NCBI GenBank assembly: GCA_001584585.1
Contig: LSYV01000006.1
Location: forward strand, 2,628,326-2,692,325
DNA: 64,000 nucleotides
From: Gonium pectorale
Taxonomy: Eukaryota; Chlorophyta; Chlorophyceae; Chlamydomonadales; Volvocaceae
Reading direction: 5' to 3'
The notes beneath the pieces were generated by a model. That model saw only the letters and a program-made list of their open reading frames with translations, ran no database searches and had not been told where the DNA came from. The translations under genes and the position numbers were made by a program. Positions 11,865 through 23,167 of this stretch are shown one piece after another; position 1 is the stretch's first letter, and each line of letters begins with the position of its first letter.

Positions 11865-13705
11865 GTGCGGCGGCCCTGGGCGGGATGGGCGGGAGAGCGG
11901 GAAGGGAGATGCTTTTCTTGTATCTCGTTCCCCGATCCCTGAAATATGTTCACAGGCTCTGAAGTTAGTGTCTGTCGGCCTCGAATGTCGTCGCATACCG
12001 CTTGCCACACCCGGTGGTGCGCTAGGGCGTCCCAACCGACTCGCGCCATTCAACCGCACACTGGCGTGCCCGTTACCCTATTGAAGACCACTCGATCATT
12101 TCGTTCTACCGTTAATTGAATAGGATTGCTGGGAAGGAAACCGCGCCCCACCGACCCGCGGGCCCACCAGCCGCACGCCGGGCACGGCTCGCGAGCATGC
12201 GCGACCGTGGCACCGACCGAATTGTGGCAGGAACACTTGCCATGCTGGAGCAAGGAGCAGGGTGGCGGCTATGGAAAGGCGCCGGAGGCGGCACAGGCGT
12301 TGCTCGGCGGGCGGGCGGATGGCCTTCCATGGTTCCACTTTGGGTAGCCGCTGCCGTTGCGAGCGTTGTGCCAGCTGGCCTGGTGCCGTGAGGCGGCATC
12401 ACTCGTACCCCTCGATAATTACTGGGGGAATGGAGGAATGAGGGGGCAAGAGTCATGTCGCTACACGGCACCAAGTTCGCCTTCTCCCCGTAGGCACCGG
12501 GCAGGCCCGGCGGCATCACACGCACACCAGGAGGCGGCCCGCGGCGCCGAGCAGCTGCCGAGAGGGGAGGCTGATAACTCCAGACACGAGTTTGGCTCCC
12601 ACGCCTTGTTCGCGATCCCTGTTCCCTGGCAGTTGCGCGATCTTCCCCACGGCCTTCCCTTATCCACCTTACACGCGTGGCAGGAAAGGCCTCGAACTCG
12701 CGTACGCACAAGCGGGCACGTGTGCATGGGGCTATCGTCCAGGTACCGGCAGCGCATCGGTTAGATGCGGTACTGCAAACAGGCAAGTCCCCACGTCAAG
12801 ACGCATTTGCAAGCGCCTCCCCCCCCCCGCAGCTAGGCGGCCTACCAGCCCCACACACCCTGCTGGCAGCAAAGCAAGTGAGCGCTGCTGGCGCCCGTCC
12901 CACATGTCCCTACATGTGACTACGACACGCGCCCCCGCCATACCCGGCGAAATGGCACGCTACACTCAACGCACGGAACGCCTAGATCGCGCAAGACGCC
13001 GGTGTGCGGCCTCTACACATGTCGAGAGCCCCAGCATACTGCAGCGCCCGCCCCGCCCCGCCCCGCCCCGGAAAGCCAGCAGCAGCCGGAGGCGGCCAGC
13101 TGCGCCCGAGTCGGGTGGGTGTGGTTATACCGTGCATTCCGCATGTGCGCTCCCGAACACGGCCCTCAACCGCCCATACCGTCGCCCCTGCAGGCCACAC
13201 TGCGCACTGCGCAAGGCAGTCAGCTCGCGTCACTTTGGGCCCCGCAAGCGGACCGCGTTTCCGCGCCTGCGGCCTGCACAAGCCGCCTCCCCGGCATGAC
13301 CACGACGCCGTTTTAGCCCCCTTACCCCCCGCCGGTAATACACACGCGATCAATGACCTGGCCGGTGTCTCCAGTGCAGCATGCTCAAACAGGAGCCTAC
13401 ACGCGCTTACTCGAATGCCAGATTCCCGTCATCAACGCACAGTGGGCATCGCACGGACGGGCAGCAGCGGCCCCACCCAGTCGACGCTTCGCTACCTCTC
13501 CACTGCTCACGCCCTCACGTCCTCACGCCGCCGCTGCTGTCATCCAACCCTCCCTCCAACTCCTGTCTAGCGGTAACGCTGCATCTCTACCAGCCCACGT
13601 CGCAGCCCTCTTTCCCGCCCGAGCTCGAGCTCCTCAGAGCCAGCTATGATAGGGTTTTATCTATACCTTGGGATGAACCTCTACACAGAAACGTCACGCG
13701 GCCTC
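11865..13705. other. Intergenic, no gene recognised
   Basis: Upstream region of the WD40 gene and 3' flank of the PfkB kinase, both on the minus strand. Open frames up to 235 codons exist, but they look like chance frames and share no recognisable motif. No TTACA (reverse TGTAA) signal was noticed close to the kinase stop. Confidence 0.55.
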
Positions 13706-16700
13706 TCACGCCGCAGCACTCAGCTGCGCCGCCCCCCTGCCTCCCCGCCGCGCCGCCAGCGCCTCCAGCAGCCGCTCCCGCGCCGCCGCGAACGCCGCCC
13801 GCTGCGCCGGCCCGTCGCCCTCGCCGCAGCCCCGCCCCTCCGCGCCCCGCTGCAGCAGCGCCAGCACGTCGTCGGCCCGCGCCACGTTGCGTCCCGCGCC
13901 GCGGCCCGTGGCGGTGGCCCCACCGACTGCATTGGCCAGGGCCAGGGTCACGTCCGGGCTCCAACCCCGCGTGAAGCCCATGACGATAGCGGCCGCAAAG
14001 CTGTCCCCGCAGCCCACCGTGTCGGCCACCTCCACCTGCGGGGCCGGAGCCCAGGTAGGGGTCGGGGTCGGGGTCGGTAAGCGGCGAGGGGCCTTCGAGG
14101 GAAAAGGACGAAGGTGTGCTTGAGAACTGGGGCGGATGCGATGGGCGGCCCCCGCAGACCGCCACGCCAGTCGTGTGTGAGCAGCTTGCACACGCAGCGG
14201 CCGGATGCAGCGTGCGTCAGAGACCGGGTGCTGTGCACTGTACGGCCATCGTGCTGCGCCGGGAAGGCCTTGCAAGACGTCGTCTCCCCCACCCGTTTCC
14301 CATTCCATATTTCCCCACCTAAAGCAAAGGGGACGGGCGTGGCGAAGGAGCGACGAGCAGCGCGGAGGGCAGGCTGGGCGGGGGAGGGGGCGCCATTCCC
14401 CGAGGGAGGAGGATGCTACAGCCGTGTCAATTGCAATTGGCAATTTAGCTCAGAACCTTCAGGTGTCGCACCGGGCCGGACCGACCCGGATCCGCCCTGC
14501 ACCCCAGCCCACCTTGACAGCGCCCACGCGGGTGATGGTCGCAGCCTCGCCGGCTCCTTGCCCGTGCCCGTGTCCGTTTCCATTTCCGTTTCCTCTGCCG
14601 GCGCCCGCGGGCCGCTCCGCCAGCAGTGCACCCGCGGCGCCCATCTTGACCACCACCCAGCGTGCGCGGGCGCCCGGGCGGGACAGCACCGCCCGCGCCG
14701 CCGCCTCGGGGTCGGACAGGCCCGTCACGGTGTGCGCCTCCTCCTGCGGCGGCGGGTTGTGTGTGTAAGGGGGCCATGTGGACAGGCCGGTGGAGCGGAA
14801 TGGGAAGCGCCGAGCGCCCGGCCGGAGGGCGGACCAGAAGGAAGGACGCAGCAGGAAACGGAGGGCAGGGATCGTGTGGAGGGAGGACCTGGGTGGGCGG
14901 TTAGGGCGGGCACGGGTGGGTTTTGTGGGGAGCGACAGAAGACTCGGAACTTGGCTGAGTTGGACGGGGTGGGGAGGGCGAAGGTTTGCGGTCCTCCAAC
15001 CACCTGCTTCTCATTTCCGCTTCGCCCCGTCCGCAGCAGCCCTTCGCACGCCTCCCCCCACCTTCCTCCGCCCTCTCCCCGCGCTCAGTGCCGCACCTCG
15101 GTCATGAGCACCACCGCGCTGAGGTCCATCAGCAGGTCCAGCGCGGCGCGGCGGGGGCCCTCCAGCATGGATGCGCAGCGGGGGCCTGGCAGGGGAGAGC
15201 GGGCCACAGCGGCGGGTCGGGGACAGGGGCGGGGGTGGCCGGGCCGGAGGGGCGAGGGCGGGAAGCGAGGGGCGGGAGCCGGGGTCAGCCTAGGCTTGGC
15301 CAGGAGGGGCAGGGCGCGGGTGGGGGTGGAAATAGCAACGGCCAACAGGGGGCCGGCGCGACAGGACCACGCCGCTACACCAGGTTAATCATGGCCAGGC
15401 AGCCAGGCAGCACGCGGCACCGCCCGCCCGGCGGGTTGCCGCAGTGCGCGCGGGTGCACACCGCCCCCCATCCGGCCCCGGCCGTGCGCCTGCTGCCTCC
15501 GTACGGCAGCGCGCCCCGCCCCGCCCCTACCCGGGTCGAAAAAGATGGCCGCCCCGTGCTCGATGGCGTCCAGCGCCGCTCCGCGGACCACCTCCAGCGG
15601 CAGCTCGTCGAACAGGAAGCCGTTGGTGACGACCGCCCGGGCGGAGCGGAGCAGCTGCGCAGCGCGCGGGCGGCGGCGTAAGGCGGGGGCGGCGTAAGGC
15701 GGGGGCGGCGTACCGAACGAACGAACGGGTCGCGGGCGCCGCACGCGCCGGGAATGTCGCGGTGATGTGCCGCAGGGGTCATGGGGCCCCAGACACGACA
15801 CGTGAGGGCCGACGTGGGGTTTGGAAGCACATGTTTGACGAAAGCGCACTGTCCTCCAGCTGCAAGCCCCCGCCGAGGACGCACCTGGGGCATCAGTGGT
15901 GGAGTGGATGTAGCTTTCTCACCCCATGGCATGGGGTTGGTCAGGAACCCGGGCACGCTGCAACAGCCCGGCGGCATTAAGGGTGCGGCGGCGACTGTGC
16001 CGACCCCAACCCTCACACTCATGGCCCCACGTCTCCTACCCCTGCCTTTGCCCCTCCACCCTCCCGCCCGCCAGCCCCTCCCTCAGCCACCCCCCGCCGT
16101 CTCCCTCAGCCCCCCGCTCTCCCCCGCACGGTGCGCACCCTCGTGGCCCGATCCGGTAGCCGGCCTATCCCCTCCAGCAGCGGCCACGGCCCAAAGTCGT
16201 ATCGGCTGCAGAAGGCGTGGCGGCCCTCGGGGTCCACTAGCACGAAGCAGATGAGCGTCGAGTCGAGCACGCAGGGCAGCGAGGAGCCGGGCGGCCAGGA
16301 TGGCGAGGAGGGAGACTGGGCCGAGGCGGAGGCGGGTCTGGGCTCCGCTATCCGCGTCGTTGGCCGAACTCCCTCCTCCTGGGGAGACCAGGACGACGGA
16401 GGCGTGCACGAGTACGTAGGTGGGAGGCGGCTGGGTTCGGGGGCCCGAAGCTCCAACAGCTCTGGCCTCAACCCAGGCTGTGCACACACGGCTACCGGAC
16501 AGCACGCCCCGGCTCCTCCCCACAGGTCCGCACCAGGGTAGCCCCGTGGGGTAGCCCTGGCGCACAGCCCCCGGGCTGCATCCGCAGCCCCCCATGCTCG
16601 CGCACTGGCGGGGCGAGCTCCAGCGGCCCACCTCCCCTCCCTCCCCAGCCCCCCAACCCCCAGCGGCGCCCACCAGCAGTACGCCGTCCATGAACTCGCC

Positions 16701-18255
16701 GTACACGTCCGTACCGATGTGCCCCACGCTGGCCACCTGTAGACCCAAGCGGGCGGCCGCCAGCATAAAGTTGCAGCCGCCGCCCACCTGGTGGCGAGCG
16801 CCGAGGGGGGTCGGTGGGGGCCGGGACGGGGGAGCCCGGCAAAGTGGGGTGGGATGGCGTCAGGAGGTGTGTGAGAGGCGGACGGTGCGACCTTGTAGAA
16901 TGGAATGCGGTTAGCGCTTACACAATGCGGGGTTGTGCAAGGACATAGTGCTGGTGCGAGGAGGGTGGCGCGCTGTGCACGAGGGCGTGGGAGGGCGTGG
17001 GAGGGCGTGGGAGGGCGTGGGAAGGCGTGGGAGGGCGTGGGAGGGTGTCTAGTCTGGTCTGGGCGGTCAGGCCCCCCCCCCCGCGCGCTCCTGGCCCAAA
17101 TGGCAGCAGCGCAACGCAGTCCGTGGGTACGCCGCGCCACTCACTGGCACGCGATTGCCCGAGACCCTGACTACGTTGCCCATGTACCGCCCAGGGCTGC
17201 GTTTGCCGTCCCCGTCCCCGACTGCGCCCACGTCGCGCACGCCCCCTGCCCGCAGGACGGGCTCCTGGTTTCTCCGCCAGGCCCCGATCTATCTGACCCG
17301 CCTCCAGCCTAGCGCCATTCCGCCGCTCACCTCCCAGGACGAGCGGTCCGGCGGCTGGGCGGTGAGGCGCTGCAGCAGCTCGGCCCTGACCCGCGGGTCG
17401 GTCGAGGGCAGCTGCTCCACGGGCAGCACAGCGTCTGAGGCGGGTGAAGGGGAGGGAGGTGCCACAAGGGCGGGAGGGCAGGTGGGGGAGGGAGCAGGGG
17501 GATGGTGCAGCCAAGCACCTCACACACGGGGGGATCCCGCAGCAGATGAGGCGCGTGGGGCTGCAGCGGGTGGGCGGGTGGACTGAGCGGGCGGAAGGGC
17601 ATGGGGAAGGGGGGACACAGGCAGCTGCGTAGGTGCCACGCGGCTGTGCCCAGGTCGGGTCGCCCCCTGGCCGAGTTTGTGGATCCTGAACGGATAGCAC
17701 GTGCCCAACAGGGTGAGGCACGACGGCACCCAAGCGCAGCACATAATGGACCCCGAGCGCTCGCAACCGCACACTTGCCGGCGCTGTACCGCCTGCTGGA
17801 ACGCAAGACAGGCCATGCGGGAAGTGGAATGGTTCGCAGCGCCGACCTGCGTGTGCCCCTCGCCCCTAAAGCCGGTCCCCGCCCACACGCTGCCGCCTCC
17901 CAACCAAGCTGCTGGCGAAAGGCCGGTGGTCCGTGGCTCGTGGCCGTGCCGGCGCCGGACCACAAGGTGCCGGCCCAAACCCTTCCGCGGCCTCCGCCTA
18001 AGTAAGCACCCAAGCCCGTGGCGCGGTCTCCGACGTAATTGGAGTTGCCCTCGCCTCACCGACACAAAGGTTGCCCAGGCCCACTACGTCGATGTGGTCA
18101 TCGAAGGTAGATGCAGCCCTTAAGGCCGGGGCCCTCCGCACCCGCGGGGCCGCGCTTAGGGCGCGGTTCGCAGCTGGTAACAGAGTGCCGCCAGATGTCG
18201 GAGATGGGCGCCGTGCTGGCCCACACAGGCCGCTGAACGCATTAAGGAGCATCAT
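13706..18255 (-). CDS. PfkB-family carbohydrate kinase, probably plastid-targeted
   Basis: Eight exons, 5' to 3': 18255-18060, 17434-17331, 16787-16674, 16378-16139, 15654-15531, 15185-15097, 14743-14513, 14035-13706 (1428 bases, 475 residues). Every junction is GT...AG and in phase. The first 55 or so residues are Arg/Ser/Ala-rich and transit-peptide-like. PfkB landmarks follow in order: DVVGLGNLCVDAVLPVEQLP, GGGCNFMLAAARLG, GHIGTDVYGEF, VLVDPEGRHAF, AIFFDPGPR, WVVVKMGAAGAL, and DTVGCGDSFAAA with the catalytic Asp at residue 377 of the anion-hole motif. From memory, the organisation resembles a plant PfkB clade typified by Arabidopsis At1g06730, whose substrate is not firmly established. It should phosphorylate a sugar or nucleoside with ATP; the substrate cannot be read from the sequence. 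A Gly/Asn/His-rich insert lies in exon 7. An ATG at 18252 is an alternative start. Confidence 0.9.
16981..17048. repeat. 10-base minisatellite in PfkB kinase intron 2
   Basis: Nearly seven head-to-tail copies of GAGGGCGTGG, two with a single substitution, lie between the exons at 17331-17434 and 16674-16787. There are no spacers, so this is a simple tandem repeat. Confidence 0.9.
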
Positions 18256-18757
18256 CGTATGCTGTGTGGTAGTGCCCGTCACGAGTGCGCGATGACGACG
18301 AGCGCGCGTTTTGGAACACGCGGGAATGAGGAGCTGCTACTACTTCGCAGTTTTTGCACTTGCGAATCTAGTTCAATTTCAATGTTCAGGAGCTTCTAGT
18401 GCGCTCGGAACGTCACAGCTACGCGAACCCGTTGCGAAGCATCCGCCACGGTCCGTACCGCGTCAGTTCGGAGCACTTTGCGCAAGTAATTCAACTAATT
18501 GATAACAACCTGATTGCAACAAGAGACGGTGACGGCCAAAATGCGCACCTCGGGCAGAACCTTCCTTGCCGGCCAACACGCAGAACTACCATGTGTTAGC
18601 GGCAGAGCGGCACCTGTGTCTCGAACGCGGCATGTAAGCACAAGCAGACCCAATTGAAGCTTCTTCAACGGAGCCCCCTAACCTCTCACACACGATGGTA
18701 TGTTGGCACGGTGGTGCAACACAGGTGCTAAGATGCACAGCGCAACCCCAGACAACC
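18256..18757. promoter_or_regulatory. Divergent region between the PfkB kinase and the PTST-like gene
   Basis: Roughly 500 bases of lower GC than the flanks, between two genes transcribed away from each other, so both promoters are expected here. A frame starting at about 18326 begins with a hydrophobic leader-like stretch and could be an alternative first exon of the PTST-like gene. No phase-compatible splice was established for it. Confidence 0.4.
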
Positions 18758-21706
18758 ATGGCGGAGGCGCGCACCGCGGGCGAGGCGTCGTCGTCGGGGC
18801 GGTCCTTATCGGTGGGTTTGGGCCCATTGCCACGCTCCCGCCACATCGACACTCTTTTGTATTTCACAGCCCGTTTCCCCCAAGCCCTGTGCGTGTTGCG
18901 TAGTGGGCCATGCACATGATGTTCCATTCAGCACTGACGCGCGTCGTGTGCTCCGCCGAGGCTATGGCCCCTTGCCATGCCTACCGTGCGACTCCCCTGC
19001 TGCCTTTGTATCCCCACACGCCGCTGCATGCCGCTGTGCTGCGCTGCCTGTAGGCCAAGGATAAGTTGGCGCTTTTGGATAAAGCGAAGGACCGGCGGCT
19101 GGAGGTGCTGTCGAAGGACGCTTCAAACCCCTACAAGGCCGGGGCGCCGGGAATCGTGGACGTGCGGGTGCGCGGCCGACAGGGGCCCGGTTCGTGTCCG
19201 TTGGACGAGGACGAGGGGGCCTGGCGGGGCATGGTAATGGAGAAGGCAAACGGGTTGCGTCGCAGACACTGAGTCGCATACTAGAAATGAGGCGGGGGAT
19301 GGGGATGGAGTGAACGTGCGTGAAGGGAGGGACCTTGATGTATGTTGTGCCTTTGACGCCCCCGACCAACGGTGCCCCATGACGCCGAACCACGTCGACG
19401 GACCTCTCGCACCGCCGTCGGCCTGGCGCGGACACCATCCTAGGGACGGCCGCAAGCGTACTCGCGTGACCTCGTGGATCCCCACCTTCCCTTCCCCTGC
19501 CCCAACGGGAGCTGCGCAGTTGTACCAGGCGGCCGTGGAGTCCCAAAAGCGCATGAGCACAAAGCTGGCAGAGGCGACCGCGGTGGGTGATTGCACTGAT
19601 GGCCGGCATCGGGGCGAGGCCATTGGGCTCGACGGCCTGCCGTCTAGTCAAGCCTGAGGCGCATGCCGTCCCCATCTGTCGGGCGGAGGGGAAAACGGAC
19701 ACCCGGTGGTGTGCCGCGGTGGTAGGTGTTGCCTGCGCCGGGAGTGAGCCTGTCTCCTCTGCCCACTGCTTCTCCGGTTCTTCTCCTCCGCCCTTCACAA
19801 ATGCTGAGTCCAGTTTGCCGGCCCACACCATGGCGTCCGCTACTCCTGTGCGGCCCCCCTTCCCGGTCCCCCAGCACGCTGCGTTTTTGGAGCGGCGGAT
19901 AGAGGACGCCAACAAGGATCTGCAGGACGCAGCAGAGTTCCTCAAGAAGGTGCGGGCGGGGGCGGTTCGGGGAGGGTTGTGTAGCGGATGGGCGGGGAGT
20001 GGCGCTCAGCGCTCTGAACTCGGATGGGCAGCTGGGGTGGGGCACCGGCAGGTGTGGCGGAGGGGAGGAACAAACCGAACTACGCGGGGGCGGGCGGGAA
20101 AGGTGTTGGGCGGGGAGTGTGGCAGGGCGTTGGCGTGAGCTGGCGCCTGCTGGCGCGCGAAGCTATTCTGCGCAATGGGTGCGTCCCTCGTCCGCGCGGT
20201 GTGCCGTGTGTCGTGTGCGTTTGGTGGCGTCGGGGTTCGTGGTACAGCCCGGAGTTGGTGGTCCCGACAGCGCACACGGCGCGCTCCTGCCCGGGCAAGG
20301 TGGGGGGTGGCTCTGGAGCGGCGGCGGCCAAGGAGTCGCCTCACTCGGCGGGGAACGGCGCCGAGTCCGCCGGCCCCCCCGGGTACGCACCCTCCCTGGC
20401 CGCCCCGCCCCAGTTGCCGCCCGTTCTCCTGACGCCTCTGCTGGCCCCGCTCCCGCCTTGGGCACGTCTGTCCGGCCGCAGGTGGCCATGGAATTCGGTA
20501 GCACGCAGCGGCTGGTGGAGTCTGCCTCCGCGGCGGTGCGGTTCGGTACGGAGCGCGCGGACGCGGTGGCGCGGCTGGAGCGGCTGGGCGGCCGGCTGGA
20601 GGAGCTGGAGGAGGCGGTGCAGGTGGGAGGGGTGGGGTTGGGTCAGCAATTGGGTGGAGTGGGTTAGGGTGGGGTGGGGTAGGGAGCAGTTGACACAGGG
20701 GGGGGGCGGATGAAGCTTTGTCCCGATTGTTGCGGGTCGGGGAGGGTGCCAGCTGGCGGGTGGAAGCGCATCGGTGTCGGACAGACGGGCGGCAGGGGGC
20801 CGGGGCGGTACACCGGGGCCTACTGCGGGGGGGGGGGGAGGCGCAAGCTGCAAGCTTCCGGCCAGGGTCTAGTCAACAGAGGGTCTGGGGGAGGTGCGGG
20901 CTACACTGTAGGCTTGCCCCTGGTCGTCGGATCCCAGCTCCTGTCGCGCCCCGCCGCCCCGGTTCCTGTCCCTCTCGCCAGGCCCAGCGCGCCGCCTTCG
21001 CGCGGCGCGTGCCAGTGCTGGTGCCCGTGGCGTGGGTGGGCGTGGCCAGCGAGGTGCTGCTGATGGGCGACTTTGACGGCTGGACGCGCGGCTTCGAGCT
21101 TAGCGCCGGAAGCATCGACAGCGACGGCGTGATCCGCACCTTCGAGGCCTCGGTGCCGCTGCGGCCGGGGCGCTACACCGTCAAGTTCCGGGTGGACGGC
21201 GGCTGGCGGCTAGCGTCCGACTGGCCCACCATGGTGGACGAGCTGGTGGGTCCGGGAGTGGAAGGCGGGGGGCTGGCAGCGGGGTGGAGGGGAAGGTGGC
21301 ATGGTGTAGACAGTGTAATTGTGTCAAGTATAGGAGCTTGGGGTGCAAGCCCCGAGCTGGGGAGATGGGGGTTTTGAAGGAGCAAACGGTTGACCCTGAA
21401 CGCACTGGCGTCCACATCAAGGCTCCCGGGAGATGGTGGGGAGGGGCCGGTGGCAGGGGTTGGTGGCTGAGCTGCGGAGGTGTGGCATGCGGGTTGGCGA
21501 GGGAACATGGGGCGACTGGTGAGATGGCTCGCAAGCTGGGTGGTGGGGGTGGTCCGGGGTGCCCAGTGCACTCTAGCGAAGGCAATCCAAACTAACGAGC
21601 GCTGCGCCTTGTGGGGTCGCTCCCGTCGCTTGCTTCCGATCTCGGTCAAGTCCTCCGGCCTTCCACGGCGCAGGGCGAGACCAACAACATCCTCATCGTC
21701 AAGTAG
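18758..21706 (+). CDS. CBM48 (glycogen-binding) coiled-coil protein, PTST-like
   Basis: Exons: 18758-18811 (tentative), 19054-19161, 19520-19582, 19875-19949, 20482-20622, 20982-21245, 21674-21706 with TAG at 21704. The last six are in phase 0 and consistent. The middle exons encode charged helices with coiled-coil character (LDKAKDRRLEVLSKD, LERRIEDANKDLQDAAEFLK, ARLERLGGRLEELEEAV). The last two encode a CBM48/AMPK-beta-type domain: SEVLLMGDFDGWTRGFEL, LRPGRYTVKFRVDGGWRL and a terminal NNILIVK. Coiled coil followed by a C-terminal CBM48 ending in NN(I/V)L(I/V)V is the PROTEIN TARGETING TO STARCH arrangement; plant PTST carries granule-bound starch synthase to starch. The tentative first exon has a good ATG context (CAACCATGGCG) and fits in phase, but is not transit-peptide-like, so the true 5' end may lie elsewhere. 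An AMPK-beta-type subunit is a less likely alternative. Confidence 0.75.
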
Positions 21707-23167
21707 GCGACGGCCCAGCCGCCGCCATCAGGAGGCCATGCAGCTATGGGCCGTGGCTTTCAGCAATAAGCGCCGGGGAGCCATCGCTTTGCGGTGCCCC
21801 GGCGACGAGGCATGCAAGCGGGCAACGAGCCGGCAGCGGAGGGCCCAATGGAAGAGGCCGCACACTGGCGGGCGAGTAGCTGCTACTGAGTCTACGGAGC
21901 TGGTGGTGGGGATGAGCTCCATGCATGGCTGGGCTACCCTCCGCTTAATGGATGTCTTATCAGAAATGCATGGCGTGTTGTAGGCGTTGCTGGCACAGGC
22001 GCGGTCACGTTAGTCCTCTGGCTCCCAAGGCTGCCGGCCGCTGATCAGTCCATTGCTCCCGGCCAGGGACAGCCTCGTCAGTAGAACGTGTTGCAGGGGC
22101 GGCATGTTGGTTAGGCTGGCCCATGTAAGGGCATAGCAGCGCTACGCCTTCCAGTAAGAAGACGTTGGGAGAGTCAGAGGAGTTGTCTAGGAGTGAGAGG
22201 GGGGTGGAGAAGCGAGCTTCGGCGGTGTACGTTCGTGAGCATCTATGCTACTAGGAGGGGGTCTTTCTGACGTGAGGGGCCACCATCCATTGGTGCTATC
22301 CCATGCAGCCAAGTCAGGGCTGCAGCCCGTGGGCATCGTATGTGTTCCTGCCAGCTGCTGCAGGGGGTTCCTTTGCGCCGTGACACATGAATGAACGATC
22401 GACGGCTGCACTGGGTACTGCTTAGCTCTGTTAGAAGGTACTCACATGCACGGGGACGGTTGACTGCGTGTGCTGAGCGCTTTGCGTTGCGCGTGTACGG
22501 AGAAGCACATTTTTAGCAGGGTACGACCTCGACATTGCACACCCCATACTCATAAAGGTGGCATCATGCCGTTGTTTTGTGCACTTTGGGGACTAGGATA
22601 GGGAGTGGCACGCGGTGACCAGAACGGCGCATACCGGTATGCAACATCAGCCTGGGCCCGTGGGTCAGTGCAGCAGGACATCGTCGCAAAGATGTAAGGG
22701 GACATCCCGGGGCGCCAGAAGCTTGGGAAGTACGCGCGATGTTGTCGGTCAGTACAAGGTTTGGCTATGGGCCGACGAGCATATGAGGTCCTCACACGCC
22801 AATTCGTGAATTGCACGAACAGGCTTTCATGAGTAGCGCATGCTTCGGCCCTCAATGCGCCTGAATCGGCCACAAGGTTGCCCATGCTGTACGGCATCTA
22901 GAAATTTCTCAAACAGAAACTTTGCTCATCCTGAGGCAATCATACTGATTGCACCTTCGACTCCCAAATTCTTGCGAAACGCGTGCATATGGACCTCATA
23001 TTCTCCAGCCCCGCGCTTATCGGGGCCTGGCCGTGCTGCTGCACCTGAGGACAGCTAGGAAGCGACAATTTAGCGTGTTACCGGCTAGTTTAGTTATTAG
23101 GAGCATTTGCTGGAGTTGAAGGGTTGCAAAGTGCCAAGCCTCGGTCGAGGAGGCGGACGCGTGCGCT
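21707..23167. promoter_or_regulatory. PTST-like 3' flank and HSF1 upstream region
   Basis: No gene recognised. A TGTAA at 22124-22128 is a plausible polyadenylation signal for the PTST-like gene, about 420 bases after its stop. The right half is the HSF1 promoter region and contains the heat shock element listed separately. Confidence 0.5.
22900..22919 (+). promoter_or_regulatory. Gap-type heat shock element upstream of HSF1
   Basis: The bases AGAAATTTCTCAAACAGAAA read as nGAAn-nTTCn-nnnnn-nGAAn: two adjacent inverted HSE units, then a third unit in the correct 5-base phase after one skipped position. This gapped arrangement is a recognised class of HSF binding site. It lies about 250 bases before the HSF1 start codon, which suggests autoregulation. 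The match is direct from sequence; function is inferred, and short motifs can arise by chance. Confidence 0.55.

Noticed and set aside
14114..15388. 424-codon frame on the plus strand
   Set aside because: It overlaps three PfkB kinase exons on the other strand and contains no recognisable domain.
16981..17048. Regular repeat considered as a CRISPR array
   Set aside because: Units are only 10 bases with no spacers, and the genome is eukaryotic.
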